From Papilionanthe hookeriana x Papilionanthe teres (taxonomy: Eukaryota > Streptophyta > Magnoliopsida > Asparagales > Orchidaceae), in assembly GCA_022702705.1 (NCBI GenBank), contig CM040422.1, positions 37,347,270 through 37,411,269 of the forward strand: a stretch of 64,000 nt of DNA. Direction: 5' to 3'. The notes under the pieces are model-generated. The model was given only the letters and a program-made list of their open reading frames with translations, had not been told where the DNA came from and did not search any database. A program made the position numbers and the translations under genes. Shown one piece after another: positions 10,948 through 21,741 of this stretch; the first letter of the stretch is position 1, and each line of letters begins with the position of its first letter.

Positions 10948-11868
10948 TTCTAAAATTTACAAAAATTTCACCATAAATTTCAAAATCAAACTAAACTTGC
11001 TAACTTAACTTCTAAAGGCAAAATCCACTAAATCCAAGCAATTTCTCATGCTTTTCCTCAAATTTTCACCATGAATAATGATTTTCATATTTCAAAATAA
11101 TGTACTCAAAATACACGGTGAAAATAAAAATTTTTGCTTATGATAACTGCTCATATGTTAAGGAGTTCAAATCTAACAAATTCCATCGAAATCAGCTCTA
11201 AATTGATCCAAATTAGTGATTCCCTAGGATCCTTTTTCACGAATTCGAGAGGTTAAAGGTGATGATGGGGTTAAAAATTGCAAATTTCAAGTTTTTAATG
11301 TCTGAAAACTGGTTTTCATGAACCAGCACTTATGCGCTAAGCGATAGTGCATAGCGGCAAAATTTGGCGCTTAAGCACCAAAGGTTTGGCACTTAGCCGC
11401 TAGTGCTCTGATTTTGACAATTTATGTTAATCACACTAAAAAACCTAGTTAAATACCATTAATCACTTCAAATAATTAATTATCCTCCATAACACTTCTA
11501 ATACTCCAAAATTACACTATAATTTCTATCGATTCAACACAAATTTTTCACAAACACAAACTTATATTTCATTAATAACAAAACACACTTAATACAAACT
11601 AAGAACTTCTATCCAAACACCTTGAATGAAATTTTCCAATACATAGGTTCACAACACAAATCTTAAACACAAATTTACTTCATTAAGATGTAACAAACAC
11701 AAATTAAACTTCAACAAAACATAAACATTATAATAATCACAAAGACAAAACACTAAATACAGATAACTAAATCACCAGACCACACTAAATTTAATTCCAA
11801 TCTCCAGTAGGTTGAATATATCCAGAATCGCCATTATTTCCATTTCAACCATCTGAAATATAAATTTG
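10948..11868 (-). other. Spacer between C2 and P2
   Basis: Non-coding AT-rich sequence with one paired GC-rich motif (11327-11403). The distance from motif to P2 ATG, about 380 bp, is similar to that from motif to P1 ATG, about 370 bp. Nothing else is supportable. Confidence 0.45.
11327..11403. promoter_or_regulatory. Paired GC-rich motif upstream of ORF P2 (diverged)
   Basis: It reads as decayed copies of the same unit: CTTATGCGCTAAGCG, TTTGGCGCTTAAGCACC and TTGGCACTTAGCCGC. The GC content stands out from surrounding AT-rich DNA, and its place matches the motif before P1. Confidence 0.35.
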
Positions 11869-12228
11869 CTAAAACGGATGATGGTTAAAAACTCTCACAT
11901 CTTCTTCTTCTATCCATTTGTTCTTTAGAAACATCGCTTTATACGCTTCTTCTACATGACTTGTACGATTGAATTGCATTTTGAGTTGTCATCCTATGTG
12001 CACTAAATATGCATTAGTTTCATTTACCTTTGCTTCAATTGAAGCCACATCAACCTCGATCTTCGCAAGCTTTTCTGCAATTCCTTGAATACTAATGGTC
12101 AGATATCCGTTGAATAACTCTTGTGCACTTTCACTAATAAAATTCTTCTTGTTGGCTTCCTCTTTCTTCTTAACTTCACTCTTCCAAGAAGACATTTTTG
12201 CACTCAAATTACTTTTTTTAAGACTCAT
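11869..12228 (-). pseudogene. Accessory ORF 'C2', small coiled-coil-like protein (element G)
   Basis: I chose the ATG at 12228 (MSLKKSNLSAKMSSWKSEVK); the longer open frame before it lacks an ATG further upstream. A lysine/glutamate-rich stretch is followed by NGYLTISIQGIAEKLAKIE and a heptad-like region to AYLVHIG, then TGA (11989-11991) and an in-frame continuation, QLKMQFNRTSHVEEAYKAMF and beyond, to the TAG at 11869-11871. It aligns with C1 through NG(F/Y)(I/L)(A/T)(V/I)S and beyond the stop. A TATA-like box lies about 50 bp upstream. This ORF was next to the pol tail of G before B inserted. Function unknown. Confidence 0.5.
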
Positions 12229-12273
12229 GAATGAAAATAAGAACTGGGACAAGTATCTCTTTAATTCTGGGCC

Positions 12274-12285
12274 TTTTTATAGACA
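12274..12285 (-). promoter_or_regulatory. TATA-like box upstream of ORF C2
   Basis: The minus strand reads TCTATAAAAAGGCC about 50 bp before the C2 ATG. It resembles the LTR promoter GCCTATAAAAAGGAGG of element B. Its presence inside an element, ahead of accessory ORFs, suggests an internal promoter, though the start site is not shown. Confidence 0.4.
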
Positions 12286-12410
12286 TGGGAAGTCTTAAAC
12301 CAACTCTAGACGTCTTAAAACTCTCTAATAACTCCCAAAACCACTTACCCACGATTTAGACTTCTAGAACACCAACTTTTCATGTTTTAAACTTCAACTT
12401 CCGACGCATA

Positions 12411-12415
12411 GCAAC
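12411..12415 (+). repeat. Target-site duplication of element B, outer flank of its 5' LTR (GCAAC)
   Basis: GCAAC precedes the LTR start TGATCC. It is the reverse complement of GTTGC at 3318-3322, beside the inverted 3' LTR. Confidence 0.7.
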
Positions 12416-14250
12416 TGATCCAAGAAAAAAAATACCTATTTTTATGCCTTGATTTTTATTAAATTTTAAGGATATTATGCTTTAATGAAAGTTATTTTTG
12501 TGTTTTTTGATGTAGGTGATACAAAAATGTTCAAGAAGGAGAAAAATATGAAAAAGGAGCAAAAAGGAGCAAAAAGGAGCAAAAAAAGAGCCAAAATGCA
12601 AAATTGTCGAAATTACTGGCCTAGCACCTAGGCGCCAGAGTCCGGCGCGTAAGCGCCAGCTCGATACAGAAAACTGGTAAGTTTTTTATGACTTTTGGGC
12701 GGTTTTTTTGATGGTGTGAGCGGTTATTTGACCTTCTAGAAGACTGGCAGTTGTTCCTGGTTTATAGGACATGTGATACAATGTATTTGGATGCTTCAAA
12801 ACAGTTTTAATCGCGAAGAGGTGCGATCCAAATTGAAGAGGTGCGAAGAACTGGACGCGGTGTTCGGCACCTAGGCCCCAGATTCCGGCTCCTAGGCGCC
12901 AGACACACCTTCTAGAAGATTTATTGAATGTGGACACATTTTGAAGAGGTGCCTTGAGGCAACCCTTGAAGCCTATAAAAAGGAGGGTATTCCTTTAGAG
13001 AAAAAGCCCCATCTAGCCCCCTATCTAGAGTTCAACCTAGAGAGAGAATTAGAGAGATCATATTAGGGCCACCTTTTTACTTTCCTTCAAAAATTAGTGA
13101 GTTTGTATTTAGAGTTTGAAAGTGTTGGTGCATCTGTAGTTCATTACGCTGTGGAGTCAGTAGAAATCGGAAGTTCAGTAGGAGAAACATCTAAGATGAA
13201 TATTTTTATTTTGATTCAAAGTTTATTTATTATGTTTTGTTATTTAATTTCAATGTGTTCTGAGTAGTTACTTTATTTTCTCTTTTCAATTATGAAAAGA
13301 TAAATAAGATAATACAAAATTCGTCGGAGAATTAAAAATCATATATTTTCAAAACATTGTGATGATATTAATACCGGTTCTTAATTTACTATTTAAATTG
13401 GCAATTTAAATTGTTAAAACCTGTTGAAGAGTTTTGAGACCTAGAAGGAGATAAATTCTTAATTTCTAGATATCACATGAATCCTTGGGTAGTCGAACAC
13501 CTTGTGCGGGTTATTCAAGGTGAAGTGCAAATAAATAGGAAGTTGTTATATATTGGGCGTAGAATTGATAAGTTTTTAGAGTGATAGACTAAAATCTTAA
13601 GATTTGGTTTATAGAAAAGGAAAGGGTCACTAGTAGGGCCGACCATAGCCACCCTTGGACATCTAATAGTGTGAGCCTAGATTAACCCATTCTACTAATA
13701 CATCCGGACCTGATCTATAGGCTAGCCAATGTTCTTTGCACCTGGATCAAAGGGTAATGAATATGAATGCTTCTATTTGGCACAATACCATAAATTTATA
13801 TTCTCCACGAATATTATCATTATCTTAGAAAATCTTAGATTAATTGAAAGGGAGAAAGTTGCTTCCTTATTGCTATTTACATCAATTATTTTATTTCTAC
13901 TTTATTATTGCATATAGTAAATTAAAGATATTTTATTTTTGATTATAAAAAAATAATTTAAAATAAAAATATTTAAAGATCTATAACTCTCTCCTCATGG
14001 GAACGATACTGGGGTCTTTGTTTCAAAGCCCTATATTACTTGATACGATACGTATACTTGCGTAGTACCCCTAGTGTGTAATATATTTTTCATAAAATTA
14101 TATTTATATACACTAGCCGCTATTATTATTTATAACATATATTTTTGAAAGCATTAATTAGTACGTTGATCTTCAGAGGACTTTGGGTCAAGTATTTGGC
14201 ACAGTTGCCGGGGAAGAAGATTTTAGTATGCATATATTTATATTGGGTCA
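12416..14250 (+). repeat. 5' LTR of element B (1835 bp)
   Basis: It starts TGATCCAAGAAAAAA and ends ATATTGGGTCA. It is the inverted match of 3323-5157. Two GC-rich paired motifs (12618-12660 and 12865-12904) lie upstream of a TATA box (TATAAAA at 12974-12980, in GCCTATAAAAAGGAGG). A conserved stretch with GTGCAAATAAATAGG (about 13525) may carry the poly(A) signal. The last 70 bp hold an older LTR end plus a primer-binding-site copy at 14197-14214. Confidence 0.85.
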
Positions 14251-14256
14251 AGTTTT

Positions 14257-14274
14257 TGGCGTCGTTGCCGGGGA
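14257..14274 (+). other. tRNA-Asp primer-binding site of element B
   Basis: TGGCGTCGTTGCCGGGGA lies six bases inside the LTR end and differs from the complement of the plant tRNA-Asp 3' end at one base. A second, embedded copy inside the LTR (TGGCACAGTTGCCGGGGA, 14197-14214) is a relic of an earlier LTR boundary. Confidence 0.85.
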
Positions 14275-14397
14275 GAGTAGAGGCAAACTTTTAGATTTTA
14301 AGTATTTCTATTTTATTCATTTTTCTTTATTATAAAAAAAATAAAATATATATATATAATAATAATATTTATTTTAATTCTTGCTAATTGACTTTTT

Positions 14398-14479
14398 ATG
14401 CGTAGTTCTGGACCTGAAGGATTATTACCTTTTGATTCTGAATTAGAAAGAACTGTTAGAAGAATTAAAAAATGAAAAC
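14398..14479 (+). pseudogene. gag: gag N-terminus of element B, cut by solo LTR D
   Basis: The ATG at 14398 starts MRSSGPEGLLPFDSELERTV, the usual opening of Athila-type gag proteins. A TGA at 14473-14475 interrupts it, and solo LTR D follows at 14480. Beyond D the same frame continues at 16743 (QIKKFQEMTNLH), once one copy of the AAAAC target duplication is discounted. Before the insertion, therefore, this was the start of the downstream gag. Confidence 0.75.
14475..14479 (+). repeat. Target-site duplication of solo LTR D (AAAAC), left copy
   Basis: AAAAC directly precedes the LTR start TGATCC, and the same five bases follow the LTR end at 16738-16742. Confidence 0.75.
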
Positions 14480-16737
14480 TGATCCAAGAAAAAAATTACC
14501 TATTTTTAGTATAGATTTCATGCTCATTTTATGCACATTATTAATGATATTATACTATAAAAGAAGTAATTTTGCATATTTTTATCTTCAAGTATAAAAA
14601 TATGATTTTATAGAAAATGAAGCAAAAACTATGCAATTTTGAGCCAAAATAAGCAAAGGAAGAAGACTTTAACTTGATACAAATCGATATGTCTTTCTAT
14701 GCTTAATATCTTTTATATTTCTCACATATTTTTGAATGAAATTATACTTAGAGAAAGGTTGTTTTTATGTCTATCTTGTAGGTGAAGATGTTAGAGACAC
14801 AACACAACTGAAATGGGGCGAAACGGAGTTGAAACGGAGCCAAACGGAGCAAAATGGTGGAGTTGCGCACAGGGTGGCACCTAGGCACCAAACCCGGCGC
14901 CCAGGCGCCTGTGACGATGAGAAAACGGCGCCTAGGCGCTAGAATCATCCAGAAACGATTTTTGGACGGATATTTGACGACTTTGGGAGTTATTTTGATG
15001 GTGTTAAGTAGTTTCTAGACCTTCTAGAAGCCTGGAAGTTATTACTAATATATAGGACATGTGATACAATGAATCTAGACACATTGGAGCAGTTTAAATC
15101 ACAAAAAGGTGCGACCCAAAGTGAAGGGGTGCGACTGTTCGGGCACAGAGTCCGGTGCCTAGGCGCCAGATCCCGACGCCTAGGGCCAGAGTTGGTTTCT
15201 AGAAGATTCATTGAACATGGACACATTTTAAAGAGGTGCCTTGACGTAAGCCTTGAAGCCTATAAATAGAAGGCCACTCCTTCAGAGAAAATAGGACCCT
15301 ATAGTCTCTTTCTTCCCCCTTAGTCATTTTAGTCATTTAGAGTTATGAAGATGTAGATTTTTACATCTTATGGATAGATTAGTGAGGGATTTTAAGATAT
15401 TTATGTAAGGGATATACGAGCGTCGCATGGATCAGTGGGAAACTTTGGTGAAGAGATCTTCTTCTTTCTTTCAGAAGGAAAAAAGCTAAGTATTGTGTTC
15501 TTCATTCTCTTGTAATTGTTGTAAACACTTTCTAGTGGATTTTCTTTATTTTAAACCAAGTTTTCTGTCGTGAATTATCCATGTTTTGTAAGTGATTTCC
15601 TTTACTCTTTCTTTCAATATGAAGTAGTGGCATGCGTAGGAAAATCATTTTTATGATAGAATTATCTATTAGATGCTTATAGGTGACAGATAGTTGCATA
15701 AATATAATAGAATACTAATGAAATAAGTTCCTTGTTGACACTTAATTTATTATATAGTTTTATCAATTCTTTTACTTCTTATGTCATTATTTTCATTTAC
15801 TTTTATTTTGTAATGAAATAGATGCATGTTTAGGAATTAAGATTTGCTTAGATATTCTCTTATTAAATTATGGTGATGATATTCATACCGGATCTTCATT
15901 TACTTCACAAATTGATCACTTTTATTGTTAAAACTGTTAAAGAATTCTGAGACCTAGAAGGAGATGAATTCTTAACTAGTAGATATCACATGAATCCTTG
16001 GGTAGTCGAAGGCCTTGTGCGGGTTATTCAAGGTGAAGTGCAAATAAATAGGGAGATATTGTTTATTGGGCGCAGAATTAATTAGTTTTTAGAGTGACAG
16101 ACTAAATTCTAATAATTTGATTTATAGAAAGGGAACGGGTCACTGGTAGGGCCGACCATAGCCACCCTTGGACATCTAGTAGTGTGAGCCTAGATTAACC
16201 CATTCTACTAATAAAACATCCTGAACCGATCTATAGATTAGCCAATGTTCTTTAAGCTTGGACCAAAGGGTAAAGAATAGGAATGCTTCTATTTGGCACT
16301 ACTACATTAATTCTAAGCATATCTTTCTTACACATTATCTATGTAATTGCAAGAGAAAGATAATTTTAAATATCTCGAATTTCTCCAAACCAATTTATCC
16401 ATAAGTTATCTTTTTATTTAAGAATTTAATTTAGGATTAGTTATTAGAAAACTCATTTTAATCGACATTTCAAATTTAGGCCTTATAGAAATAGACTAGA
16501 ATTATCCTAAAGGATTTCTTACCTCGCTTCTCTGTGGGATCGATACTGGGGTTATAAAAGAAAACCCTATATTACTTGAAACGATATGTGTACTTGCGTA
16601 GTAACCCTAGTGTGTAAAATATTTTCTAAAATTTTACAACATTTTGATTTTATACACTAGCCGCTATTTATAAATTGGGTCAAGTTTTTGGTCATCTTTT
16701 GGAAGCAAATATTACTGCGTTATTGCGGGTTGGGTCA
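14480..16737 (+). repeat. Solo LTR D (2258 bp) of an Athila-like element
   Basis: It starts TGATCCAAGAAAAAAA and ends GGGTTGGGTCA, flanked by AAAAC on both sides, with B gag continuing across it in frame. No internal region or second LTR is present, so LTR-LTR recombination removed the rest. It carries GC-rich paired motifs (14876-14945 and 15152-15189), a TATA box (TATAAATA, 15261-15268) and a conserved R/U5 stretch. As in B, an older LTR end (TTGGGTCAAGTTTTTGG at about 16676-16691) lies about 55 bp before the true end. The U3 differs from B, so it is a sister subfamily. Confidence 0.75.
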
Positions 16738-16742
16738 AAAAC
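16738..16742 (+). repeat. Target-site duplication of solo LTR D (AAAAC), right copy
   Basis: It matches 14475-14479 and marks the right edge of D. Confidence 0.75.
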
Positions 16743-17895
16743 AAATTAAAAAATTTCAAGAAATGACTAATTTACATAATAATTTACAAAATTCAATGGA
16801 AATTAATGATCAAAATGTTTATAAACCATTAAGGGGTTATGCTAACCCTACAATTGATGAACTTCATAGTAGTATTCAAATACCCACTGTAGATGCTAAT
16901 TCTTTTGAGCTTAAACCGTCTATTATTCAAATGGTTCAAAACAATCAATTTAGTGGAACACCAAATGAGGATTCAAATTTACACCTTTCTAGTTTTTTAG
17001 AACTTCATGCTACCTTTAAATATAACAATGTTTCTCATGATGCTATTAGGTTTAGACTCTTTCTTTTTTCTTTAAGAGATAAAGCAAAGATGTGGTTGAA
17101 CTCATTAGCAACAGGTTCTATTAAAACATGGGCTGAAACGGCACAAAAATTCCTTGCTAAATATTTTCCTCCTTCAAAAACTACTAAAATAAAAAATGAT
17201 ATTACTTCATTTAGTCAATTTGACGGGGAGACAATTTATGAAACTTGGGAAAGATTTAAAGAACTATTAAGAAAATGTCCTCATCATGATTTACCTGATT
17301 AGTTAATTATTCAAACATTTTATAATGGATTAATTGGATATTTAAAATCAATTATTGATGCTGCTGCTGGAGGTTCTTTAATGTTTAAATCATTTGAAGA
17401 AGCTTACACTTTAATTGAAGAAATGGCTAACAATAATTTTCGATGGCCTTCTGAAAGGATTAATCCTAAAAGAATGGCAAGTATTCACGATAATGAATCC
17501 TTTTCTATTTTAGCTTCACAAGTAGCAGCAATGTCTAAGAAATTAGATAGTTTTGCTATTAATATATCACATAATAACTCTGCTAATATTGAAGATTCTT
17601 AAACTACTGAAACTTTACTAGCTATTGCTAGTAAAAATAATCCTTATTCAAATTATTATAATCCTGGATGGAAAAATCATCCTAATTTTAATTGGAATAA
17701 TTCACAACAATGGGGTAATAATCAATCTCATCCCACTGGAAATTGGAATAATCAAGTTAATTCAAACTACAAACCACCTGGATTTAACAATCAACAGAAA
17801 AAGTTATCTATAGAAGAATTAATTTTACAACTAAGTAATCAATTACAAAATCAAAACACTGTTATTCGTAATATTGAGAATCAAATGAGACAATA
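16743..17895 (+). pseudogene. gag: gag of element B (capsid and nucleocapsid region)
   Basis: This continues the gag begun at 14398. Capsid-type patterns are GYANPTIDELHSSIQIP, FKYNNVSHDAIRFRLFLFSL, DKAKMWLNSL, TWAETAQKFLAKYFPPSKT and YETWERFKELLRKCPHH. A TAG at 17300-17302 stands where the element A copy has a W codon, and the frame continues LIIQTFYNGL to FEEAYTLIEEMANNNFRWPS. Another TAA follows at 17600. The rest is an asparagine-rich region (PYSNYYNPGWKNHPNFNWNN) typical of Athila gag C-termini, ending at stops near 17895. I see no CCHC zinc knuckle. The product would build the virus-like particle. It is inactive because of the stops. Confidence 0.8.
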
Positions 17896-18726
17896 ACTAA
17901 TTTAATTAATTATAGACCCCCAGGAACACTTCCTAGTAATGTTGAAATCAATCCAAAAGAAACTGGAAAAGAACATGAACATGTTAAAGCTGTACAACTT
18001 AGAAGTGGAAAGGAATTAAAAGAAAGAATACAAAATGAAATTGAAAATGAGATTGAGGTTGAAGAGATTGAAAAATCTAAAGAAACTCCTTCTCCTACTA
18101 AAAATCAAACTGATTTTTCTATTAATATGGAAGTTAAAAACCCACCACCACCTTTTCCTCAAAGACTTAAACAGCAGAAACTTGATCATCAATTTTTTAA
18201 GTTCTTTGAAATTTTTAAGAAACTTACTATAAACATACCTTTTGCTGAAGCTTTGGAACAGATGCCAACTTATGCAAAATTTATAAAAGATATTTTAAGT
18301 AAGAAACGAAAATTTGAAGCTTTTGAAACTATTGCATTAAGTGAAGAATGTAGTGCAATAATTCAAAAGAAATTACCTCAAAAACGTAAAGATCCTGGAA
18401 GTTTTACTATACCTTGTGCTATTGGAGAAAAGTTTTGTGGAAAAGCTTTATGCGATTTAGGAGCAAGTATTAATCTCATGCCATTTTCTATTTTTCGAAG
18501 GTTGAATTTAGGAGAGATTACTCCCACCACTGTAACCCTTCAGTTAGCTGATAGATCTATCACTTATCCTAAAGGAGTTATAGAGGATTTTCTTGTTAAA
18601 GTAGATAAATTTATCTTTCCTGTAGAATTCATTGTACTTGATATGGAAGAAGATAAAGAAATACCTATTATTTTAGGGAGACCTTTTCTAGCGACCGGAC
18701 AAGCTATGATTGATGTGCAAAAATAA
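17896..18726 (+). pseudogene. pro: Linker and aspartic protease of element B
   Basis: The charged linker (17930-18120, frameshifted) leads into an open stretch 18127-18726. It holds PPPPFPQRLKQQKLDHQFFK, a hallmark of the region before the Athila protease, then the catalytic motif DLGASINLMP (about 18451-18480) and the flap/C-terminal part PIILGRPFLATGQAMIDV. The enzyme would be a retropepsin-like protease acting as a dimer to cut Gag-Pol. The protease stretch itself is uninterrupted, but it is not in frame with an intact gag or RT. Confidence 0.8.
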
Positions 18727-18779
18727 GAATTAACCATGAGAGTTAATGATCAAGAGATTAAATTTAATGTCCTTAATCA

Positions 18780-20235
18780 ATGAAGTACCCTGACAAAGAA
18801 AAATGTTTTCGAATGGATATAATTGATTATTTAATTGAGAAACATTATCAAGAAAAATGTAAAGTCATTTCTGAAGAAAAATTTGAATTAACTGATGAAG
18901 ATGAAGAACTAAAAGAAGAAGAAACTCATTATATTAAAGATAATTGGGAAACTTTAGACATAACTCAAAATGATATACTTTTACCCTCAATTAAAAAAGC
19001 CCCTGAACTGGAATTAAAAATGTTACCTTCACATTTAATGTATGCATTTTTGGGAAATTCATTAACTTTACCTGTTATTATTTCTTCTAAGTTAAGTAAA
19101 GATCAAGAAGAAAAATTGATAGGAGTGTTAAAGAGTTATAAGAAAGCATTTGGTTGGACAATTGCTGACATAAGAGGAATAAGCCCGTCCATTTGTATGC
19201 ATAGAATTTTAATGGAAGAAAATTTTAAACCTACTAATGAACCACAAAGAAGATTAAATCCTATCATGGAAGAGGTTGTTAAAAAAGAAACTGTTAAATG
19301 GTTAGATGCTGGTAATATTTATCCTTTTTCGGATAGCTAATGGGTAAGTCCTATTCATTGTGTTCCAAAGAAAGGAGAGTAACTGTCATTGTCAATGATA
19401 AAAATGAACTAATTCCTACAAGACAAGTTACTGGATGATGAATTTGCATTGATTATAGGAAATTAAATGACGACACTAGAAAGGATCATTTTCCTTTACC
19501 TTTCTTGGATCAAATGCTTGATAAATTAGTTGGACACTCATATTTCTGTTTTCTGGATGGATATTCTGGTTGTCATCAATTACCTGTCGCTCCTGAGGAC
19601 CAAGAGAAAACAACATTTACAAGTCCTTATGGAACATTTGTCTTTAGAAGAATGTCTTTTGGTTTATGTAATGCACCTGCAACTTTTCAAAGATGTATGA
19701 TGTCAATATTTTGTGATTTGATTGACAAAGGAATTGAAATATTCATGGACGATTTTTCAGTTTTTGGAACTTCTTTTGAAACTTGTTTGAAAAATATTTT
19801 CAAAATTCTGAAAAGATGTGAAGAAAAAAACTTAGTTTGTTAACTCGGAAAAATGTCAATTCATGGTCACAGAAGGCATTGTACTTGGTCACAAGATTTC
19901 ACAAAAAGGGATGGAAGTAGATCAAGCAAAAGTGAAAATTATTGTTGAATTACAACCACCTACTACTGTTACTGATGTAAGAAGTTTTCTAGGTCATGCT
20001 GGATTTTATAGAAGATATATAAAGGATTTTTCTAAAATTTCAAAACTTCTTTGTCATTTATTGGAAAAAGATGCTAAATTTGAATTTAACAAAGACTGTG
20101 TTAATTCTTTTAATATTTTAAAAGAAAAATTAATAACTGCACCTATCATTGTTGCACCTAATTGGAATAAACCTTTTGAATTAATGTGCGATGCAAGTGA
20201 TTTTGCAATTGGAGCTGTATTGGGACAAAAATACT
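18780..20235 (+). pseudogene. pol: Reverse transcriptase and start of RNase H, element B
   Basis: The RT N-terminus holds QRRLNPIMEEVVKKE (about 19245). It is followed by stops near 19338, 19380 and 19437. The palm domain is open at 19505-19843, with FLDGYSGCHQLPVAPEDQ, FGLCNAPATFQRCM and the catalytic FMDDFSVFG (about 19742-19768). A frameshift at about 19843 is followed by VLGHKISQKGMEVDQAK, the connection PPTTVTDVRSFLGHAGFYRR, and the RNase H start CDASDFAIGAVLGQ ending near 20230. The order and motifs are those of Ty3/gypsy Athila pol. The enzyme would copy element RNA into cDNA inside the particle. It is dead from several stops. Confidence 0.85.
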
Positions 20236-20540
20236 AAATGCATAGTTCGTACTGATCATTCTGCTATTAAATATCTAATGTCAAAAAAGGATGCAAAACC
20301 TAGACTAATAAGATGGGTTTTACTTCTATAAGAATTTGATTTTCAAATAGTGGATAGAAAAGGAACGGACAACCAAATTGCTGATCATTTATCTAGAATT
20401 AAGAATGATGTTATTACTGAAGAAAACATAAATGATAAATTTCCTGATGAACATTTATATGTTATTCAAGGATGCCAAACACCTTGGTATGCAGATATAG
20501 TTAACTATTTAGTTAGGAATATTTTACCTAATGGATTGGA
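20236..20540 (+). pseudogene. pol: RNase H remnant with internal deletion, element B
   Basis: Directly after GAVLGQ the sequence jumps to VRTDHSAIKYLMSKKDAKPR and GTDNQIADHLSRI. Roughly 50-60 residues that normally lie between these blocks in gypsy RNase H are missing, including the region of the second acidic catalytic residue. A stop also lies near 20330. The deletion alone would abolish RNase H activity. Confidence 0.7.
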
Positions 20541-21741
20541 TGAAAATTTTATTAAGAAATTTAAAAATGATGCTAAATATTATATTTGGGAAGATCCTTA
20601 TTTATTTAAATTAGGAAGAGATTCTATAATTCGAAGATGCGTACCTTATGTAGAAACTTTGCTATTATTCAAAAATGTCATGATTCCGATTTTGGAGGAC
20701 ACTTTGGAATAGATAAAACTGCATTTAAAATTTTAAATTCAGGATTTTATTGGCCTACTTTATTCAGAGATGTGAGACATTATGTTAAAACATGTGATCG
20801 ATGTCAAAGGATGGGAAATATATCCAAGAAAGATGAAATGCCTTTAAACTATATATTGGAAGTTGAAATTTTTGATATATGGGATTTAGACTTTATGGGA
20901 CCATTTGTACCATCATCTGGAAAAATTTATATTTTATTAGCAGTTGATTATGTTTCAAAGTGGATTGAAGCTGTAGCTTTGCCTAACTGTGACTCCAAAA
21001 GTGTTTCTAAATTTTTAAAGAAGATGATTTTTTCAAGATTCACAGATGGTGGAAGTCATTTTAGAAATATAAGAATTCAATCATTACTGTAAAAATTTGG
21101 AATCAAACATAAAATTGCAACTTCATATCACCCACAAACAAGTGGAATGGCTGAAGTATCAAATAGAGAAATTAAAAGAATTTTAGAGAAAACTGTTAAT
21201 CCTAAAAGAACCGATTAGGTTGATAAACTTGATTCTGCATTATGGGCTTATATAACAGCTTATAAGACACCAATCGGAATGTCACCTTATTGGTTAGTTT
21301 TTGGAAAACACTGACACTTACCTGTTGAACTTGAACATAAAGCTTATTGGGCGATAAAGGAGTTTAATTCTGATTTGAATACTACAGGAGAAAAAAAATT
21401 TATTGCAATTAAATGAGATGGATGAAATAAGAAATGAATCATATGATAATACAAAAATTTATAAAGAGAAAATGAAGGTATTACATGATAAAAAGATTTT
21501 AGGAAAAATATTTGAGCCTGGACAAGAAGTATTACTATTTAATACTCGTTTAAGACTTTTTCATGGAAAATTGAGATCAAAATGGATAGGACCATATATA
21601 ATTGAAAAAGTATACCAATATGGAGCTGTGGATATTAGATACCCCAAAACGGGAAAAATTTTTAAAGTTAATGGATTAAGATTAAAGCCTTATTTGGGAG
21701 ACATTAAAAAGATTTATAAAGAGGCTTATGAATTAAGTTAA
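20541..21741 (+). pseudogene. pol: Integrase of element B
   Basis: The zinc-binding region has CHDSDFGGHFGIDKTAF followed by YVKTCDRCQRMG (about 20680-20815). The catalytic core has WDLDFMGPF (first Asp), AVDYVSKWIEAVALP, and TDGGSHFRN (second Asp, about 21040). After a frameshift it continues with GMAEVSNREIKRILEKT (catalytic Glu, about 21145). A TAG near 21218 and a TGA near 21312 interrupt the core. The C-terminal domain (21403-21741) has GQEVLLFNTRLRLFHGKLRSKWIGP and ends AYELS-stop. No chromodomain is visible, as usual for Athila/Tat. Inactive. Confidence 0.85.

Noticed and set aside
14257..14274. tRNA gene at the sites matching tRNA-Asp or tRNA-Arg ends
   Set aside because: Only the 17-18 bases complementary to the 3' end are present, next to LTR ends; these are primer-binding sites.
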